DNA of 64,000 bases, taken from Pseudomonas plecoglossicida NBRC 103162 = DSM 15088 (GTDB lineage Bacteria; Pseudomonadota; Gammaproteobacteria; Pseudomonadales; Pseudomonadaceae). Below the pieces are notes generated by a model. The model was not told the DNA's origin, made no database searches, and saw only the letters and a program-made list of their open reading frames with translations. Position numbers and translations under genes: made by a program. Positions 1 through 11,314 of the stretch are shown in pieces (position 1 is the first letter of the stretch; every line of letters begins with the position of its first letter). Location: contig NZ_BBIV01000014.1 in assembly GCF_000730665.1 (NCBI RefSeq), forward strand, positions 62,001 to 126,000, written 5' to 3'.

Positions 1-435
1 CACGCTCAATGACTTGCCGTGGGGCCGCAGCAGGAAGCTGGCCTTGAGCGTGAGCAAGGCCACCAGCAGTGAGTTGACCATCAGCATGACCTTGGACCAC
101 TGCGGCCCCACCGGTAACAGCAGCAAGGCGAACCACACCAGCACGATCAGCAGCCAGCCCCGGGACACCCGAGCCTGGGTAAAGCGCAACACGCCCCACA
201 AGAAGAACCCGTGGGCCAGCACCAGCAAGCCATTGGCGAACCAGATGCCAATCAGCAACAGGCCGATGCCGCGCAACAGCGCCAGGGTCGAGCCGACCGT
301 GATGGTGGCGAACCCTGCGCTCCAGAACAATAACGAAGGTTCACGGACGCTGCGCCATTCGATCGCCAGGTACAGGGCAGCGGCCGCGGCCAGGGCTATC
401 GAGATGGTCAGCATCGTGGGTGGATCGAGCGCCAT
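1..435 (-). CDS. N-terminal membrane part of a probable GGDEF (diguanylate cyclase) protein, cut by window edge
   Basis: The minus strand is open from an ATG at 435 to the left edge of the window, giving 145 residues with no stop. The product is strongly hydrophobic, with about five to six predicted membrane-spanning stretches separated by short loops such as EWRSVREP and LLRPHGKS. Membrane domains of this type are common in front of GGDEF domains in Pseudomonas, and the N-terminus resembles such proteins from memory. The catalytic domain would lie left of the window, so the cyclase call is inference. An internal ATG seven codons in (MLTI) is an alternative start, because no strong ribosome binding site precedes either. 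Confidence 0.5.
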   Translation of the reverse strand, partial: MALDPPTMLTISIALAAAAALYLAIEWRSVREPSLLFWSAGFATITVGSTLALLRGIGLLLIGIWFANGLLVLAHGFFLWGVLRFTQARVSRGWLLIVLVWFALLLLPVGPQWSKVMLMVNSLLVALLTLKASFLLRPHGKSLSV

Positions 436-517
436 GAAGGAATTGGCCTATCTGGTTAACGTGGAAAACGCCAGATTGTAGCCGTTCGCCATGACTTTTC
501 AGAGAGCCCTTCACGCC

Positions 518-1852
518 TCAGAGCACCCGCTTGATCAACGGTTCCAGACGGCTGTAATGCAGGCGACGGAGGAACTTGCGCACTTCCTTGGGATGCTCCG
601 CCTTGACACCCAGATCTTGCGCCGAGCCGATCTTCGGTGCATGCCGGCGAATGCCCTCCAGCTCCGCTTCCCGAGGCGCCAGCCACTGCCCCAGGGGGTC
701 ATCGATCAACAGGCCGTTTTCCAGGTCCAGGTTGAAGCCGCGTGGGTTGAGGTTGTTGCCGGTCAGCAGCGAATAACGTTGGTCGACCCACACCCCCTTG
801 GCATGGAAGGTATGGCCCGGGTCGTTCCAGATCCGTATCACCAGCTGACCACTGGCGATGGCGGCGTGGCGACGCCGGGCGAAGGCGCGCAGGTTGTCTT
901 CGTACAGGTACGGCAACGCGCCGCTGGCACTGAACGGCTCGCCCGGGGCGATGTAGAAGTCGTTGGCGGTACGATCGCCGACGATCAGTTCGACCTGCAC
1001 GCCGCGGTCCAGGGCGTGGTCCAGCTCGCGCATCACCACCCGCGGCGGGTTGAAGTACGGCGTGCTGATGATCATCTGCGTGCGGGCCGCGGCCAGCAGC
1101 GCGCACAGCGCACGGTTGAGCGGGTTGCCTCGGCCGACGCCGAGCAGTGGCACCACCCGCAGCCCCGGCCCCGACGCGGCCGCCGGCGCGTCATAGGCCA
1201 TGCGCCGCAGCCGCGCACGCAGGCGGCGGATATCGCCACGCAGGTTGCGCATCTGCGGCGCCGGCAGGTCCAGGCGCGGCGTGGCGGTGTGGTGCAGCAG
1301 GCGCTTGACCAGGTCGACCATGGCATCGGCCAGGGGCGCCGACTGGAACAGGTGGTAGCGGTCCAGGCGATAGCGGTCGAAACGGTGCAGGTAGACGTTG
1401 TTCAGACTCGCCCCGGTGTAGATCACGCAGTCGTCGATGATGCTGCCCTTGAGGTGCAGCACGCCGAACAGTTCGCGGGTTTGCACCGGCACCCCATGGA
1501 TCACCACATCCAGCCCGCGCAACTGGCGCTGGGCCTGGTACCAGGCGGCATTGCCCGGCTGCCGCCCGGCCCCCAGCAGGCCACGGCGAGCACGGAACCA
1601 GTCGACCACGATGACGATCTCCAGGTTCGGCCGGACGGCCTTGGCCTGATACAGGGCATCGAGCACCTCCTGCCCGGCCTCGTCCTCCTGCAGGTACAGC
1701 GCGACGATGACGATGCGCCGGGTCGCGGCGGCAATCCGTTCGAGCAGGCAGGCGCGGTAAGTGGCGGCGTCGGGCAGCACCTGGATCGCGTCTGCGGCGA
1801 TGGCGAAACCTGGCAGCGCCGCCAGCATGGAATCGGGGTTCACGTAGGTCAC
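518..1852 (-). CDS. pssA: CDP-diacylglycerol--serine O-phosphatidyltransferase (phosphatidylserine synthase)
   Basis: This 444-residue protein belongs to the phospholipase D superfamily and has two HKD motifs. The first is HLKGSIIDD near residue 135 and the second is HAKGVWVD near residue 350. The spacing and length match E. coli PssA (about 450 residues) rather than cardiolipin synthases, which usually begin with membrane helices absent here. The enzyme transfers phosphatidyl from CDP-diacylglycerol to L-serine, the first committed step to phosphatidylethanolamine, and is associated with ribosomes or the inner membrane surface. It is transcribed alone, divergently from the AraC-type regulator on its right. 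Confidence 0.9.
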   Translation of the reverse strand: MTYVNPDSMLAALPGFAIAADAIQVLPDAATYRACLLERIAAATRRIVIVALYLQEDEAGQEVLDALYQAKAVRPNLEIVIVVDWFRARRGLLGAGRQPGNAAWYQAQRQLRGLDVVIHGVPVQTRELFGVLHLKGSIIDDCVIYTGASLNNVYLHRFDRYRLDRYHLFQSAPLADAMVDLVKRLLHHTATPRLDLPAPQMRNLRGDIRRLRARLRRMAYDAPAAASGPGLRVVPLLGVGRGNPLNRALCALLAAARTQMIISTPYFNPPRVVMRELDHALDRGVQVELIVGDRTANDFYIAPGEPFSASGALPYLYEDNLRAFARRRHAAIASGQLVIRIWNDPGHTFHAKGVWVDQRYSLLTGNNLNPRGFNLDLENGLLIDDPLGQWLAPREAELEGIRRHAPKIGSAQDLGVKAEHPKEVRKFLRRLHYSRLEPLIKRVL

Positions 1853-2000
1853 CTTCTGTCTGCAATCAGGTCCATTCCTGGTCGCTGCGTGCGGGGTGTA
1901 AGATCACCCGGCAACGACCCATAACAACAAGAAACGTGCGAGGCCTGTTTTTCCCACTGCCCCTGACGAACTATGCCTCAGCTTGCACAGGAAGATCGCA

Positions 2001-2993
2001 ATGGTCCACCCCGCTCCTGCCATCCTAACCCCTTCGCGCACCAGGACCTTCGGTTTTCTGGTCCTGCCCAACTTCACCACCATCGGCCTGGCCTCAGCGG
2101 TGGAAACCCTGCGCATGGCCAACCTGGCCGCCCGCCGCACCCTGTACCGCAGCGTGCTGATCGCCGCCGAACCCGCGCCGGTGATGGCCAGCAACGGCAT
2201 GCGCATCCTGCCCGATCACAGCATCGCCGACACCCCACCGCTGGATGCGTTGTTCGTGGTGGGTGCCAACCCGATCGACCGCGGCCGCGGCAATCGGCCG
2301 CTGACTGACTGGCTGCGCCAACTGGCCCGCCAGCAGGTGCCGCTGGGCGGAATCTGCACCGGCAGCTACCTGTTGGCCAAGGCCGACCTGCTCAAAGGCT
2401 ACCGCTGCACCATCCATTGGGAAGACATCCAGGCCTTGCAGGAGCACTTCCCCGGCATCGTCATCTCCAGCCAGCTGTTCGAACTGGACCGTGACCGCTA
2501 CACCTGTTCCGGCGGCGTAGCGGCCATGGACATGATGCTGCAACTGGTGGCGCGGGAGAAAGGCGGCCAGGAAATTGCCGCCAAGGCGGCCGAACTGCTG
2601 CTGTGCGACCGCGTGCGCGGCGAGCGCGAGCGCCAGCGCGTACCACTGCGCACCTTGCTGGGCAGTGCCCAACCCCTGTTGAGCCAGGTGGTGGCGATCA
2701 TGGAGGCGAACCTGGAGGAGCCGCTGGGGCTGGAAGAACTGGCCAGCCTAAACGAAGTGACCGTGCGCCAGCTGGAGCGCCTGTTCCACAAGTACCTGCA
2801 GCGCACGCCCAGCCAGTACTACCTGGAGCTGCGCCTGTCGCGGGCACGGGAGTTGCTGCTGCGCAGCAATGTGCAGGTACGCGAGGTGGCGCTGGCCTGC
2901 GGGCTCAGCTCGCCGGCGCGCTTTTCCAAGAGTTACAGCCGGTTCTTCGGCTTGTCACCGCTGGGGGAGCGGCGGCAGGCTTCGTTGCACTGA
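2001..2993 (+). CDS. GlxA/AraC-family transcriptional regulator with amidase-like (GATase1) N-terminal domain
   Basis: The 330-residue protein has an N-terminal DJ-1/GATase1-like domain (about residues 10-190, including GGICTGSYLLAKA, where Cys sits at the nucleophile elbow) and a C-terminal AraC helix-turn-helix pair (about residues 220-325, with PLGLEELASLNEV and the second helix region VREVALACGLSSPARFSKSY). This architecture is that of GbdR, CdhR, ArgR and SouR, which sense quaternary amines or amino acids in Pseudomonas. The ligand cannot be told from sequence. The start at 2001 is preferred because CAGGAAG lies seven bases upstream; a TTG at 1983 would add six residues. Confidence 0.85.
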   Translation: MVHPAPAILTPSRTRTFGFLVLPNFTTIGLASAVETLRMANLAARRTLYRSVLIAAEPAPVMASNGMRILPDHSIADTPPLDALFVVGANPIDRGRGNRPLTDWLRQLARQQVPLGGICTGSYLLAKADLLKGYRCTIHWEDIQALQEHFPGIVISSQLFELDRDRYTCSGGVAAMDMMLQLVAREKGGQEIAAKAAELLLCDRVRGERERQRVPLRTLLGSAQPLLSQVVAIMEANLEEPLGLEELASLNEVTVRQLERLFHKYLQRTPSQYYLELRLSRARELLLRSNVQVREVALACGLSSPARFSKSYSRFFGLSPLGERRQASLH

Positions 2994-3003
2994 AGGGCCG
3001 TAT

Positions 3004-3099
3004 CGGCCCGATCGCCGGCAAGCCGGCTCCCACAGGGGCCCCACAATGCTCAAGCGCTGTGGTCTACCTGTGGGAGCCGGCTTGCCGGCGATCGGGCCG
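3004..3099. repeat. REPIN: two inverted REP elements with perfect 33-bp arms
   Basis: Positions 3004-3036 and 3067-3099 are exact reverse complements over 33 bases, separated by 30 bases. The core GATCGCCGGCAAGCCGGC followed by TCCCACAGG recurs elsewhere in the window. It lies between the convergent 3' ends of the AraC-type regulator and katG and could form a strong hairpin that ends both transcripts. Confidence 0.9.
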
Positions 3100-3113
3100 C
3101 AAAGCAGCCCCTG

Positions 3114-5363
<2,250 letters not shown>

Positions 5364-5596
5364 CTATTACCTTTGGGTCGGTTATCCAGATTTCCGGTCT
5401 ATGCCAGGTGTTCTTTCCAGCCGAGCACATGGGCTCATGCCTACCCCTCATCAGGTCTGGTCGGTCACGTTCCGACACAGGGCTCGCGAAGCTTGCGCGG
5501 CGTGGCGGCGCGGTTTGCACCAGGTGCCGGAACGCCGCCCGCGCGCGCGATCCGCGGGGCCACGGTCAAGACTAGTCGAGCTTGGGCAGACTTCTA

Positions 5597-5633
5597 ATAG
5601 AGTGGCTATTGCGGGTTGATAGGTTGGCTCTGT
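5597..5633. promoter_or_regulatory. Possible OxyR-type tetramer array in the katG upstream region
   Basis: The 384-base gap between katG and the DUF2388 gene (5361-5744) holds ATAG at 5597 and again at 5619, exactly 22 bases apart, and CTGT at 5630. This matches three of the four blocks of the OxyR pattern ATAG-N7-CTAT-N7-ATAG-N7-CTAT. The second block is displaced by two bases (CTAT at 5606). OxyR control of katG is known in many proteobacteria. The match is imperfect and the assignment is tentative. Nothing else is clear in the gap. Confidence 0.3.
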
Positions 5634-5744
5634 CAGGGATGACCGACGCTGCTTGTCTGCCGCCGATTGAACTCCCGCGATTGTCCGGTCCTCTTAACAG
5701 TGAGTGGTAATTTCCTTCGGCTTCACGCTATTGGAGAACACGAC

Positions 5745-6062
5745 ATGCGCCACCTAATCCTCGCCCCTGCGCTGCTGCTCCTGCTGCCTGCCGGAGCTGC
5801 CCTGGCTGACGTCGATGCGGAAGACGTCGCTACCTCCGCCGGGGTCTCCGCTTCGCTGTACTCAACCTTCAAGGACGACAAACGGATCATTCCGGCCCGT
5901 GACGAACTCTCTGCCTTCGTCGCCAGTGACGGGGTGATACGTGGCGCCTATGTGGAGTCGGCGCTTGAACAAGTGCGCAGGGACCATCCTGGCCTGCAGG
6001 CCAATGACGAAGAAATCGCCAGGGCCATCCTGTCCCAGGACGAATCCATCGCCAATCATTGA
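5745..6062 (+). CDS. DUF2388 family periplasmic protein
   Basis: The 105-residue protein starts with a signal peptide (MRHLILAPALLLLLPAGAALA, broken here only for description as about 21 residues) and continues with DVDAEDVATSAGVSASLYST, typical of the DUF2388 family found widely in Pseudomonas. The function of the family is not known to me. The ATG at 5745 is chosen over an upstream in-frame ATG at 5667 because TTGGAG sits a suitable distance upstream and the signal peptide begins there. A REPIN follows three bases after the stop. Confidence 0.75.
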   Translation: MRHLILAPALLLLLPAGAALADVDAEDVATSAGVSASLYSTFKDDKRIIPARDELSAFVASDGVIRGAYVESALEQVRRDHPGLQANDEEIARAILSQDESIANH

Positions 6063-6064
6063 AC

Positions 6065-6126
6065 CCCTGTCGCCGGCAAGCCGGCTCCCCCCCATCCAGG
6101 TGGGAGCCGGCTTGCCGGCGACAGGG
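6065..6126. repeat. REPIN: inverted REP pair with 25-bp arms
   Basis: Positions 6065-6089 and 6102-6126 are perfect inverted repeats separated by 12 bases, sharing the CGCCGGCAAGCCGGCTCCC core with the copy at 3004. It starts immediately after the DUF2388 stop codon and may act as its transcription terminator. Confidence 0.88.
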
Positions 6127-6235
6127 CCGCCGCGGCCCCTCCCCCACCCTGTCCCTATTCATCATCGCCCGCACCCTGCGCTGTTCGTACTACCCTCCAA
6201 TCTGGCCATCCCAAACTGGCAAACCGAGTGAGCCC

Positions 6236-7735
6236 ATGAACATCCTCTACGACGAACGCGTCGATGGTGAGTTGCCGGCCGTTGACCTGCCAGCTTTGCT
6301 GCAGGCCCTGCGTGCTGCGCTGCCCGACCTCGAGGTCCTGCACCGCACGGAGGACCTCAAGCCCTACGAGTGCGACGGCCTTTCGGCCTACCGCACCGTG
6401 CCGCTGCTGGTCGTGCTGCCCGAGCGCCTGGAACAGGTACAGACCCTGCTCAAGCTGTGCCACCAGCGCGGTGTGCCGGTGGTGGCGCGCGGTGCCGGCA
6501 CCGGCCTGTCAGGGGGCGCATTGCCGCTGGCCAAGGGCATCCTCCTGGTTATGGCGCGCTTCAACCGCATTCTCGAAGTAAACCCCAAAGGCCGTTTCGC
6601 CCGTGTACAACCGGGCGTGCGCAACCTGGCGATCTCCCAGGCCGCCGCGCCCCATGGCCTTTACTACGCCCCCGACCCCTCCTCGCAGATCGCCTGCTCG
6701 ATCGGCGGCAACGTCGCCGAGAATGCCGGGGGCGTGCATTGCCTCAAATACGGCCTGACCGTGCACAACCTGCTCAAGGTCGAGATCCTCACCGTCGAAG
6801 GCGAACGCCTGACCTTGGGCAGCGACGCCCTCGACAGCCCCGGTTTCGACCTGCTGGCCCTGTTCACCGGCTCCGAGGGCATGCTCGGCATCATCACCGA
6901 AGTCACCGTCAAACTGCTGCCCAAGCCCCAGGTCGCCCGCGTCCTGCTGGCCAGTTTCGACACTGTCGAGGATGCCGGCCGGGCCGTGGCCGAGATCATC
7001 GCCGCCGGGATCATCCCCGGCGGCCTGGAAATGATGGACAACCTGGCGATTCGCGCCGCCGAAGACTTCATCCACGCCGGCTACCCGGTGGATGCGGCAG
7101 CGATCCTGCTGTGCGAGCTCGATGGCGTCGAGGCCGACGTGCAGGACGACTGCGAGCGAGTCGCGGCGGTGCTGCGCCAGGCGGGCGCCCGCGAGGTGCG
7201 CCTGGCCTGCGACGAAGCCGAGCGCGTACGTTTCTGGGCCGGGCGCAAGAATGCCTTCCCGGCGGTGGGGCGAATTTCGCCGGACTACTACTGCATGGAC
7301 GGCACCATCCCGCGCCGGGAGCTGCCGCGGGTACTCAAGGGCATCAGCGAGCTCTCCGCCGAGTACGGCCTGCGCGTGGCCAACGTCTTCCATGCCGGCG
7401 ACGGCAACATGCACCCGCTGATCCTGTTCGATGCCAACCTGCCCGGTGAACTGGCGCGGGCCGAGGCCATCGGCGGGCGCATTCTCGAACTGTGCGTGGC
7501 GGTAGGCGGCAGTATCACCGGCGAGCACGGTGTGGGGCGGGAAAAGATCAACCAGATGTGCGCCCAGTTCAACAGCGACGAAATCACCCTGTTCCATGCG
7601 GTGAAGGCGGCGTTCGACCCCCAGGGGCTGCTCAACCCGGGCAAGAACATCCCCACCCTGCACCGCTGCGCCGAGTTCGGCGCACTGCACGTGCATCACG
7701 GGCAACTGCCCTTCCCCGACCTGGAGCGTTTTTGA
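6236..7735 (+). CDS. glcD: Glycolate oxidase FAD-linked subunit GlcD
   Basis: The 499-residue length equals E. coli GlcD. The FAD-binding type 4 (PCMH) domain occupies about residues 50-230, with the nucleotide-binding stretch ARGAGTGLSGGALPL, and the C-terminal FAD-oxidase domain ends with the GEHGVGREK signature. GlcD oxidises glycolate to glyoxylate at the membrane together with GlcE and GlcF. The ATG at 6236 fits the family start; an open upstream extension runs through the REPIN and is not credible. The stop TGA overlaps the ATG of glcE, showing translational coupling. Confidence 0.95.
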   Translation: MNILYDERVDGELPAVDLPALLQALRAALPDLEVLHRTEDLKPYECDGLSAYRTVPLLVVLPERLEQVQTLLKLCHQRGVPVVARGAGTGLSGGALPLAKGILLVMARFNRILEVNPKGRFARVQPGVRNLAISQAAAPHGLYYAPDPSSQIACSIGGNVAENAGGVHCLKYGLTVHNLLKVEILTVEGERLTLGSDALDSPGFDLLALFTGSEGMLGIITEVTVKLLPKPQVARVLLASFDTVEDAGRAVAEIIAAGIIPGGLEMMDNLAIRAAEDFIHAGYPVDAAAILLCELDGVEADVQDDCERVAAVLRQAGAREVRLACDEAERVRFWAGRKNAFPAVGRISPDYYCMDGTIPRRELPRVLKGISELSAEYGLRVANVFHAGDGNMHPLILFDANLPGELARAEAIGGRILELCVAVGGSITGEHGVGREKINQMCAQFNSDEITLFHAVKAAFDPQGLLNPGKNIPTLHRCAEFGALHVHHGQLPFPDLERF

Positions 7736-8787
7736 TGAGCATGGACCGCGACATGAGCCAGGCACTGCTGGAGCAGGTCAACCGGGCCTTGAACCTGGGC
7801 ACCGCGCTGCGCATCCAGGGCGGCAACAGCAAGGCCATGCTAGGTCGTCCGGTGGCCGGTGAGGTCGTCGATACCCGCGGCCATCGCGGCATCGTCAGTT
7901 ATGACCCCACCGAGCTGGTGCTTACCGCGCGCGCCGGTACGCCCTTGCGGGAGATCGAGGCGGCGCTGCACGAAGCCGGGCAGATGTTGCCCTGCGAACC
8001 TCCGCACCTGGGTCCCGAGGCGACGCTCGGCGGCATGGTCGCGGCCGGGCTGTCCGGGCCACGCCGGCCCTGGGCTGGGTCGGTGCGCGACTATGTGCTG
8101 GGTACGCGGGTCATCACCGGTCACGGCAAGCTCCTGCGCTTTGGCGGCGAGGTGATGAAGAACGTCGCCGGCTATGACGTCTCGCGGCTGATGGCTGGCA
8201 GCTTCGGCTGCCTCGGGTTGCTGACCGAGGTGTCGCTCAAGGTACTGCCGCGCCCGCGCCAATGCTTGAGCCTGCGCCTGGAGCTGGGCCGCCGTCAGGC
8301 GCTGGGCGCCCTCGTCGAGTGGGGGCAGCAGCCATTGCCGATCAGCGCCGCGTGCCACGACGGCGACGCCCTGTACCTGCGTCTGGAGGGCGGCGCAGGC
8401 TCGGTGCAATCGGCCCGTCAGCGCTTGGGCGGCGAAGTGCTCGACAGCCGCTTCTGGGGTGACCTGCGTGAACAGCGCCTGGCGTTCTTCGACAACCCGG
8501 CCCCGCTCTGGCGTCTGTCGGTGCCCACCGGCACGGCCGAACTCGACCTGCCCGGGCAGCAACTGATCGATTGGGGCGGGGCGCAGCGCTGGCTCAAGTC
8601 GAACGCATCGGCGCTGAAAATCCGCGAACAGGTGGCCAATGCCGGCGGCCACGCCACCGCCTACGCTCCAGGCGACGTCAGCACTGCACCGCTGCCGGCC
8701 GGGCTTATGCGCTACCACCGCACCCTCAAGCGACAACTCGACCCCCAGGGCCTGTTCAACCCTGGCCGCCTGTACCCCGATGTGTGA
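7735..8787 (+). CDS. glcE: Glycolate oxidase FAD-binding subunit GlcE
   Basis: The 350-residue protein matches GlcE in length and has a single FAD-binding type 4 domain (RIQGGNSKAMLGR near the start, then GPRRPWAGSVRDYVLG and GEVMKNVAGYDVSRL). It is the second flavoprotein subunit of glycolate oxidase. Its ATG overlaps the glcD stop (TGATG), and glcF begins nine bases after its stop, so the genes form one operon. Confidence 0.93.
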   Translation: MSMDRDMSQALLEQVNRALNLGTALRIQGGNSKAMLGRPVAGEVVDTRGHRGIVSYDPTELVLTARAGTPLREIEAALHEAGQMLPCEPPHLGPEATLGGMVAAGLSGPRRPWAGSVRDYVLGTRVITGHGKLLRFGGEVMKNVAGYDVSRLMAGSFGCLGLLTEVSLKVLPRPRQCLSLRLELGRRQALGALVEWGQQPLPISAACHDGDALYLRLEGGAGSVQSARQRLGGEVLDSRFWGDLREQRLAFFDNPAPLWRLSVPTGTAELDLPGQQLIDWGGAQRWLKSNASALKIREQVANAGGHATAYAPGDVSTAPLPAGLMRYHRTLKRQLDPQGLFNPGRLYPDV

Positions 8788-8796
8788 GGCCACGCC

Positions 8797-10032
8797 ATGC
8801 AAACCAACCTGAGCGAAAGCGCCAAGCGCCTGGCCCGTGGCGAAGAGGCCGAAAGCATCCTGCGCACCTGCGTGCACTGCGGCTTCTGCACCGCCACCTG
8901 CCCCACCTACCAGTTGCTCGGCGATGAACTGGACGGACCGCGCGGGCGCATCTATCTGATCAAGCAGGTGCTCGAGGGCGAGCCGGTCAGCGCCAGCACC
9001 CAACTGCACCTGGACCGTTGCCTGTCCTGCCGCAACTGCGAAACCACCTGCCCGTCCGGTGTGAAATACCATGACCTGCTGGACATCGGCCGCGCCGTGG
9101 TCGAGCAGCAGGTGCCGCGATCACTCAGCCAGCGCTTGCTGCGCCAGGGCCTGCGCGCGGTGGTGCCACGGCCGGCGCTGTTCAAGGCCCTGGTGCAGGC
9201 CGGCCGGGCCCTGCGCCCGGTGCTGCCGACAACCCTGAAAGACAAGCTGCCTGCCCAGGTGGCACCTGCTGGCGTACGCCCGGCGCCGCGCCATGCGCGG
9301 CGGGTGCTGTTGCTCGAAGGCTGCGTGCAACCTGCCCTGTCGCCCAATACCAACGCGGCAGCAGCGCGCCTGCTGGACCGGCTGGGGATCAGCGTCGAGC
9401 CTGTGCCCGAGGCCGGCTGCTGCGGTGCGGTGGACTACCACCTCAATGCCCAGGAACAAGGCCTGCAGCGTGCCCGACACAATATCGACGCTTGGTGGCC
9501 GGCCATCGAAGCCGGCGCCGAGGCTATCGTGCAGACGGCCAGCGGCTGCGGCGCCTTCGTGCGTGACTATGGCCACCTGCTGGAACAGGACCCGCACTAC
9601 GCCACCAAGGCCGCACGGGTCAGCGCGCTGGCACGCGACCTGGTGGAAGTGCTGCGCGACGAGCCCGTCGAGCAACTGGGCCTGTGCGCCGAACAGCGCC
9701 TGGCCTTCCACTGCCCCTGCACCCTGCAGCACGCCCTCAAGCTCGGTGGCCAGGTGGAAAGCCTGCTGACTCGCCTGGGCTTCATCCTTACCCCGGTGCC
9801 GGACGGGCACTTGTGCTGCGGCTCTGCCGGCACCTATTCGCTGACGCAACCGGTGTTGTCGCGGCAATTGCGCGACAACCGCCTCAACGCGCTGGAAAGC
9901 GGCAGACCGCAGCTCATCGCCACTGCCAACATTGGTTGCCAGACCCACCTCGAGGGTGCGGGCCGAACGCCAGTGCGGCACTGGATCGAAATCGTCGAAG
10001 CAGCCCTGAACCCGGAGAACCGCCATGCATAG
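8797..10032 (+). CDS. glcF: Glycolate oxidase iron-sulfur subunit GlcF
   Basis: The 411-residue protein has two ferredoxin-type [4Fe-4S] clusters near the N-terminus (CVHCGFCTATCP and CLSCRNCETTCP) and two CCG domains (EAGCCGAVDYH near residue 205 and LCCGSAGTYS near residue 345), the standard GlcF layout. It is expected to pass electrons from the GlcD/GlcE flavins to the quinone pool. The 3' end overlaps glcG by eight bases. Confidence 0.95.
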   Translation: MQTNLSESAKRLARGEEAESILRTCVHCGFCTATCPTYQLLGDELDGPRGRIYLIKQVLEGEPVSASTQLHLDRCLSCRNCETTCPSGVKYHDLLDIGRAVVEQQVPRSLSQRLLRQGLRAVVPRPALFKALVQAGRALRPVLPTTLKDKLPAQVAPAGVRPAPRHARRVLLLEGCVQPALSPNTNAAAARLLDRLGISVEPVPEAGCCGAVDYHLNAQEQGLQRARHNIDAWWPAIEAGAEAIVQTASGCGAFVRDYGHLLEQDPHYATKAARVSALARDLVEVLRDEPVEQLGLCAEQRLAFHCPCTLQHALKLGGQVESLLTRLGFILTPVPDGHLCCGSAGTYSLTQPVLSRQLRDNRLNALESGRPQLIATANIGCQTHLEGAGRTPVRHWIEIVEAALNPENRHA

Positions 10033-10423
10033 CAAGTCCGTGATCGGCCAGGCCGAAGTGACCCGCCTGCTCGCCGCCGCCCGCCAGGAGGCCGAGGCAC
10101 AACAGTGGAGCGTGACCATCGCCGTGGTCGACGACGGCGGCCACCCGCTGGGCCTGGCGCGTCTGGACGGCTGCGCCCCGGCCAGCGCCTACATCGCCCT
10201 GGAAAAGGCGCGCAGCGCAGCCCTCGGGCGCAAGGAAACGCGTGACTACGAACAGATGGTCAATGGCGGACGCACCGCATTCGTCACCGCACCCATGCTC
10301 ACCAGCCTGGAAGGCGGTGTACCGTTGCGGGTCGATGGCCAGGTGGTGGGCGCCATCGGCGTGTCCGGGGTCAAGCCGGAACAGGATGCCCAGGTCGCCA
10401 AGGCCAGTGCTGCAGCATTGTGA
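10025..10423 (+). CDS. glcG: GlcG / HbpS-like protein (DUF336)
   Basis: The 132-residue protein is a compact DUF336 domain, with IAVVDDGGHPLGLARLDG and the C-terminal VVGAIGVSGVKPEQDAQVA. Homologues sit at the end of glycolate oxidase operons (GlcG) and include the haem-binding HbpS. The precise role in glycolate use is not settled. It overlaps the end of glcF, so it is co-translated. No malate synthase (glcB) or permease (glcA) gene follows. Confidence 0.85.
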   Translation: MHSKSVIGQAEVTRLLAAARQEAEAQQWSVTIAVVDDGGHPLGLARLDGCAPASAYIALEKARSAALGRKETRDYEQMVNGGRTAFVTAPMLTSLEGGVPLRVDGQVVGAIGVSGVKPEQDAQVAKASAAAL

Positions 10424-10474
10424 GGGTGAGTCCTTGCAGCAGGGTACGCCTGCTGAGTTGCTGGGGCCGCTGTG

Positions 10475-10506
10475 CGGCCCATCGCCGGCAAGCCGGCTCC
10501 CACAGG
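10475..10506. repeat. Single REP element
   Basis: CGGCCC followed by ATCGCCGGCAAGCCGGC and TCCCACAGG matches one arm of the REPIN at 3004. It lies between glcG and the convergent flavin reductase gene; no inverted partner is visible nearby. Confidence 0.8.
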
Positions 10507-10530
10507 CTGAAAATACCCTGGGCGGCATGC

Positions 10531-11112
10531 TCATTCCTGAGTATCGACCACCACCGCCTCGCCAATCGCATAGAAATGCCCACCCGCCACATAGTGCAAG
10601 CTGCGCCACTGTGGGTCGGCATGCTCATAGGCCCAGTGCCCGTCCCTGAACACCCGGTCATCCGCCCAGGCCGCCACCACCTCGCCAATGAACAGGTCAT
10701 AGGTGCTCTGGTTGTGCGGCTCGTCGATCACCCGGCACATCAGCCAGGCCGAGCAGCCTTCGACCAGCGGCGCCGCATGCCCCTCCACCCGCACCAGCCC
10801 GACGCCCAGGCGGGCGAGCTTGTCGGGTTGGTCGAACAGGCTGCGGGTACCGACCTGGTGGGTCAGCCGGGCCTGGGCAGCCGTCGGCACCTGAAGCACG
10901 AACCAACCACTGCCTTCGACCAGTTGCCGGGTACGGGCGGTCTTGTCCAGCACCACGGTGACCTTGGGTGGATCGAAGTCCAGCGCGCAGGCCCAGGCTG
11001 CGGCCATGACGTTGTCCACGCCTGCATGGCTGGCCGAAACCAGCACGGTCGGGCCGTGGTTGAGCAGGCGGTAGGCCTTCTTCAGGTCGACGGGTTGAAA
11101 ATGGCTGTTCAT
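10531..11112 (-). CDS. Flavin reductase-like (flavoredoxin family) protein
   Basis: The 193-residue protein resembles the flavin reductase-like / flavoredoxin FMN-binding split-barrel family, with YRLLNHGPTVLVSASHAG and DNVMAAAWACALDFDPPKV near the N-terminus, where FMN phosphate contacts occur in the family. It probably binds FMN; substrate and partner are unknown. The start at 11112 is chosen because CGAGGA lies six bases upstream; an open extension to 11175 has no such site. It is convergent with glcG and divergent from the small gene at 11315. Confidence 0.75.
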   Translation of the reverse strand: MNSHFQPVDLKKAYRLLNHGPTVLVSASHAGVDNVMAAAWACALDFDPPKVTVVLDKTARTRQLVEGSGWFVLQVPTAAQARLTHQVGTRSLFDQPDKLARLGVGLVRVEGHAAPLVEGCSAWLMCRVIDEPHNQSTYDLFIGEVVAAWADDRVFRDGHWAYEHADPQWRSLHYVAGGHFYAIGEAVVVDTQE

Positions 11113-11314
11113 CGAAGTCCTCGGTCTGCGAACGGGTGGGCGAACAATTGTGTCGCATCGGCACGGCTGGAGCACCCTTTCAACGCTATCAGAAAATTCC
11201 TACGCAACCCTCGGAATCGCCTTAATTGCCGACCTCAACATCTGGAACAACCATCGTCCCTGGACGGTACCGGCCTCAGCCCGGCGCCAGCGTTAGATCC
11301 AGAGGAATTTCCGC

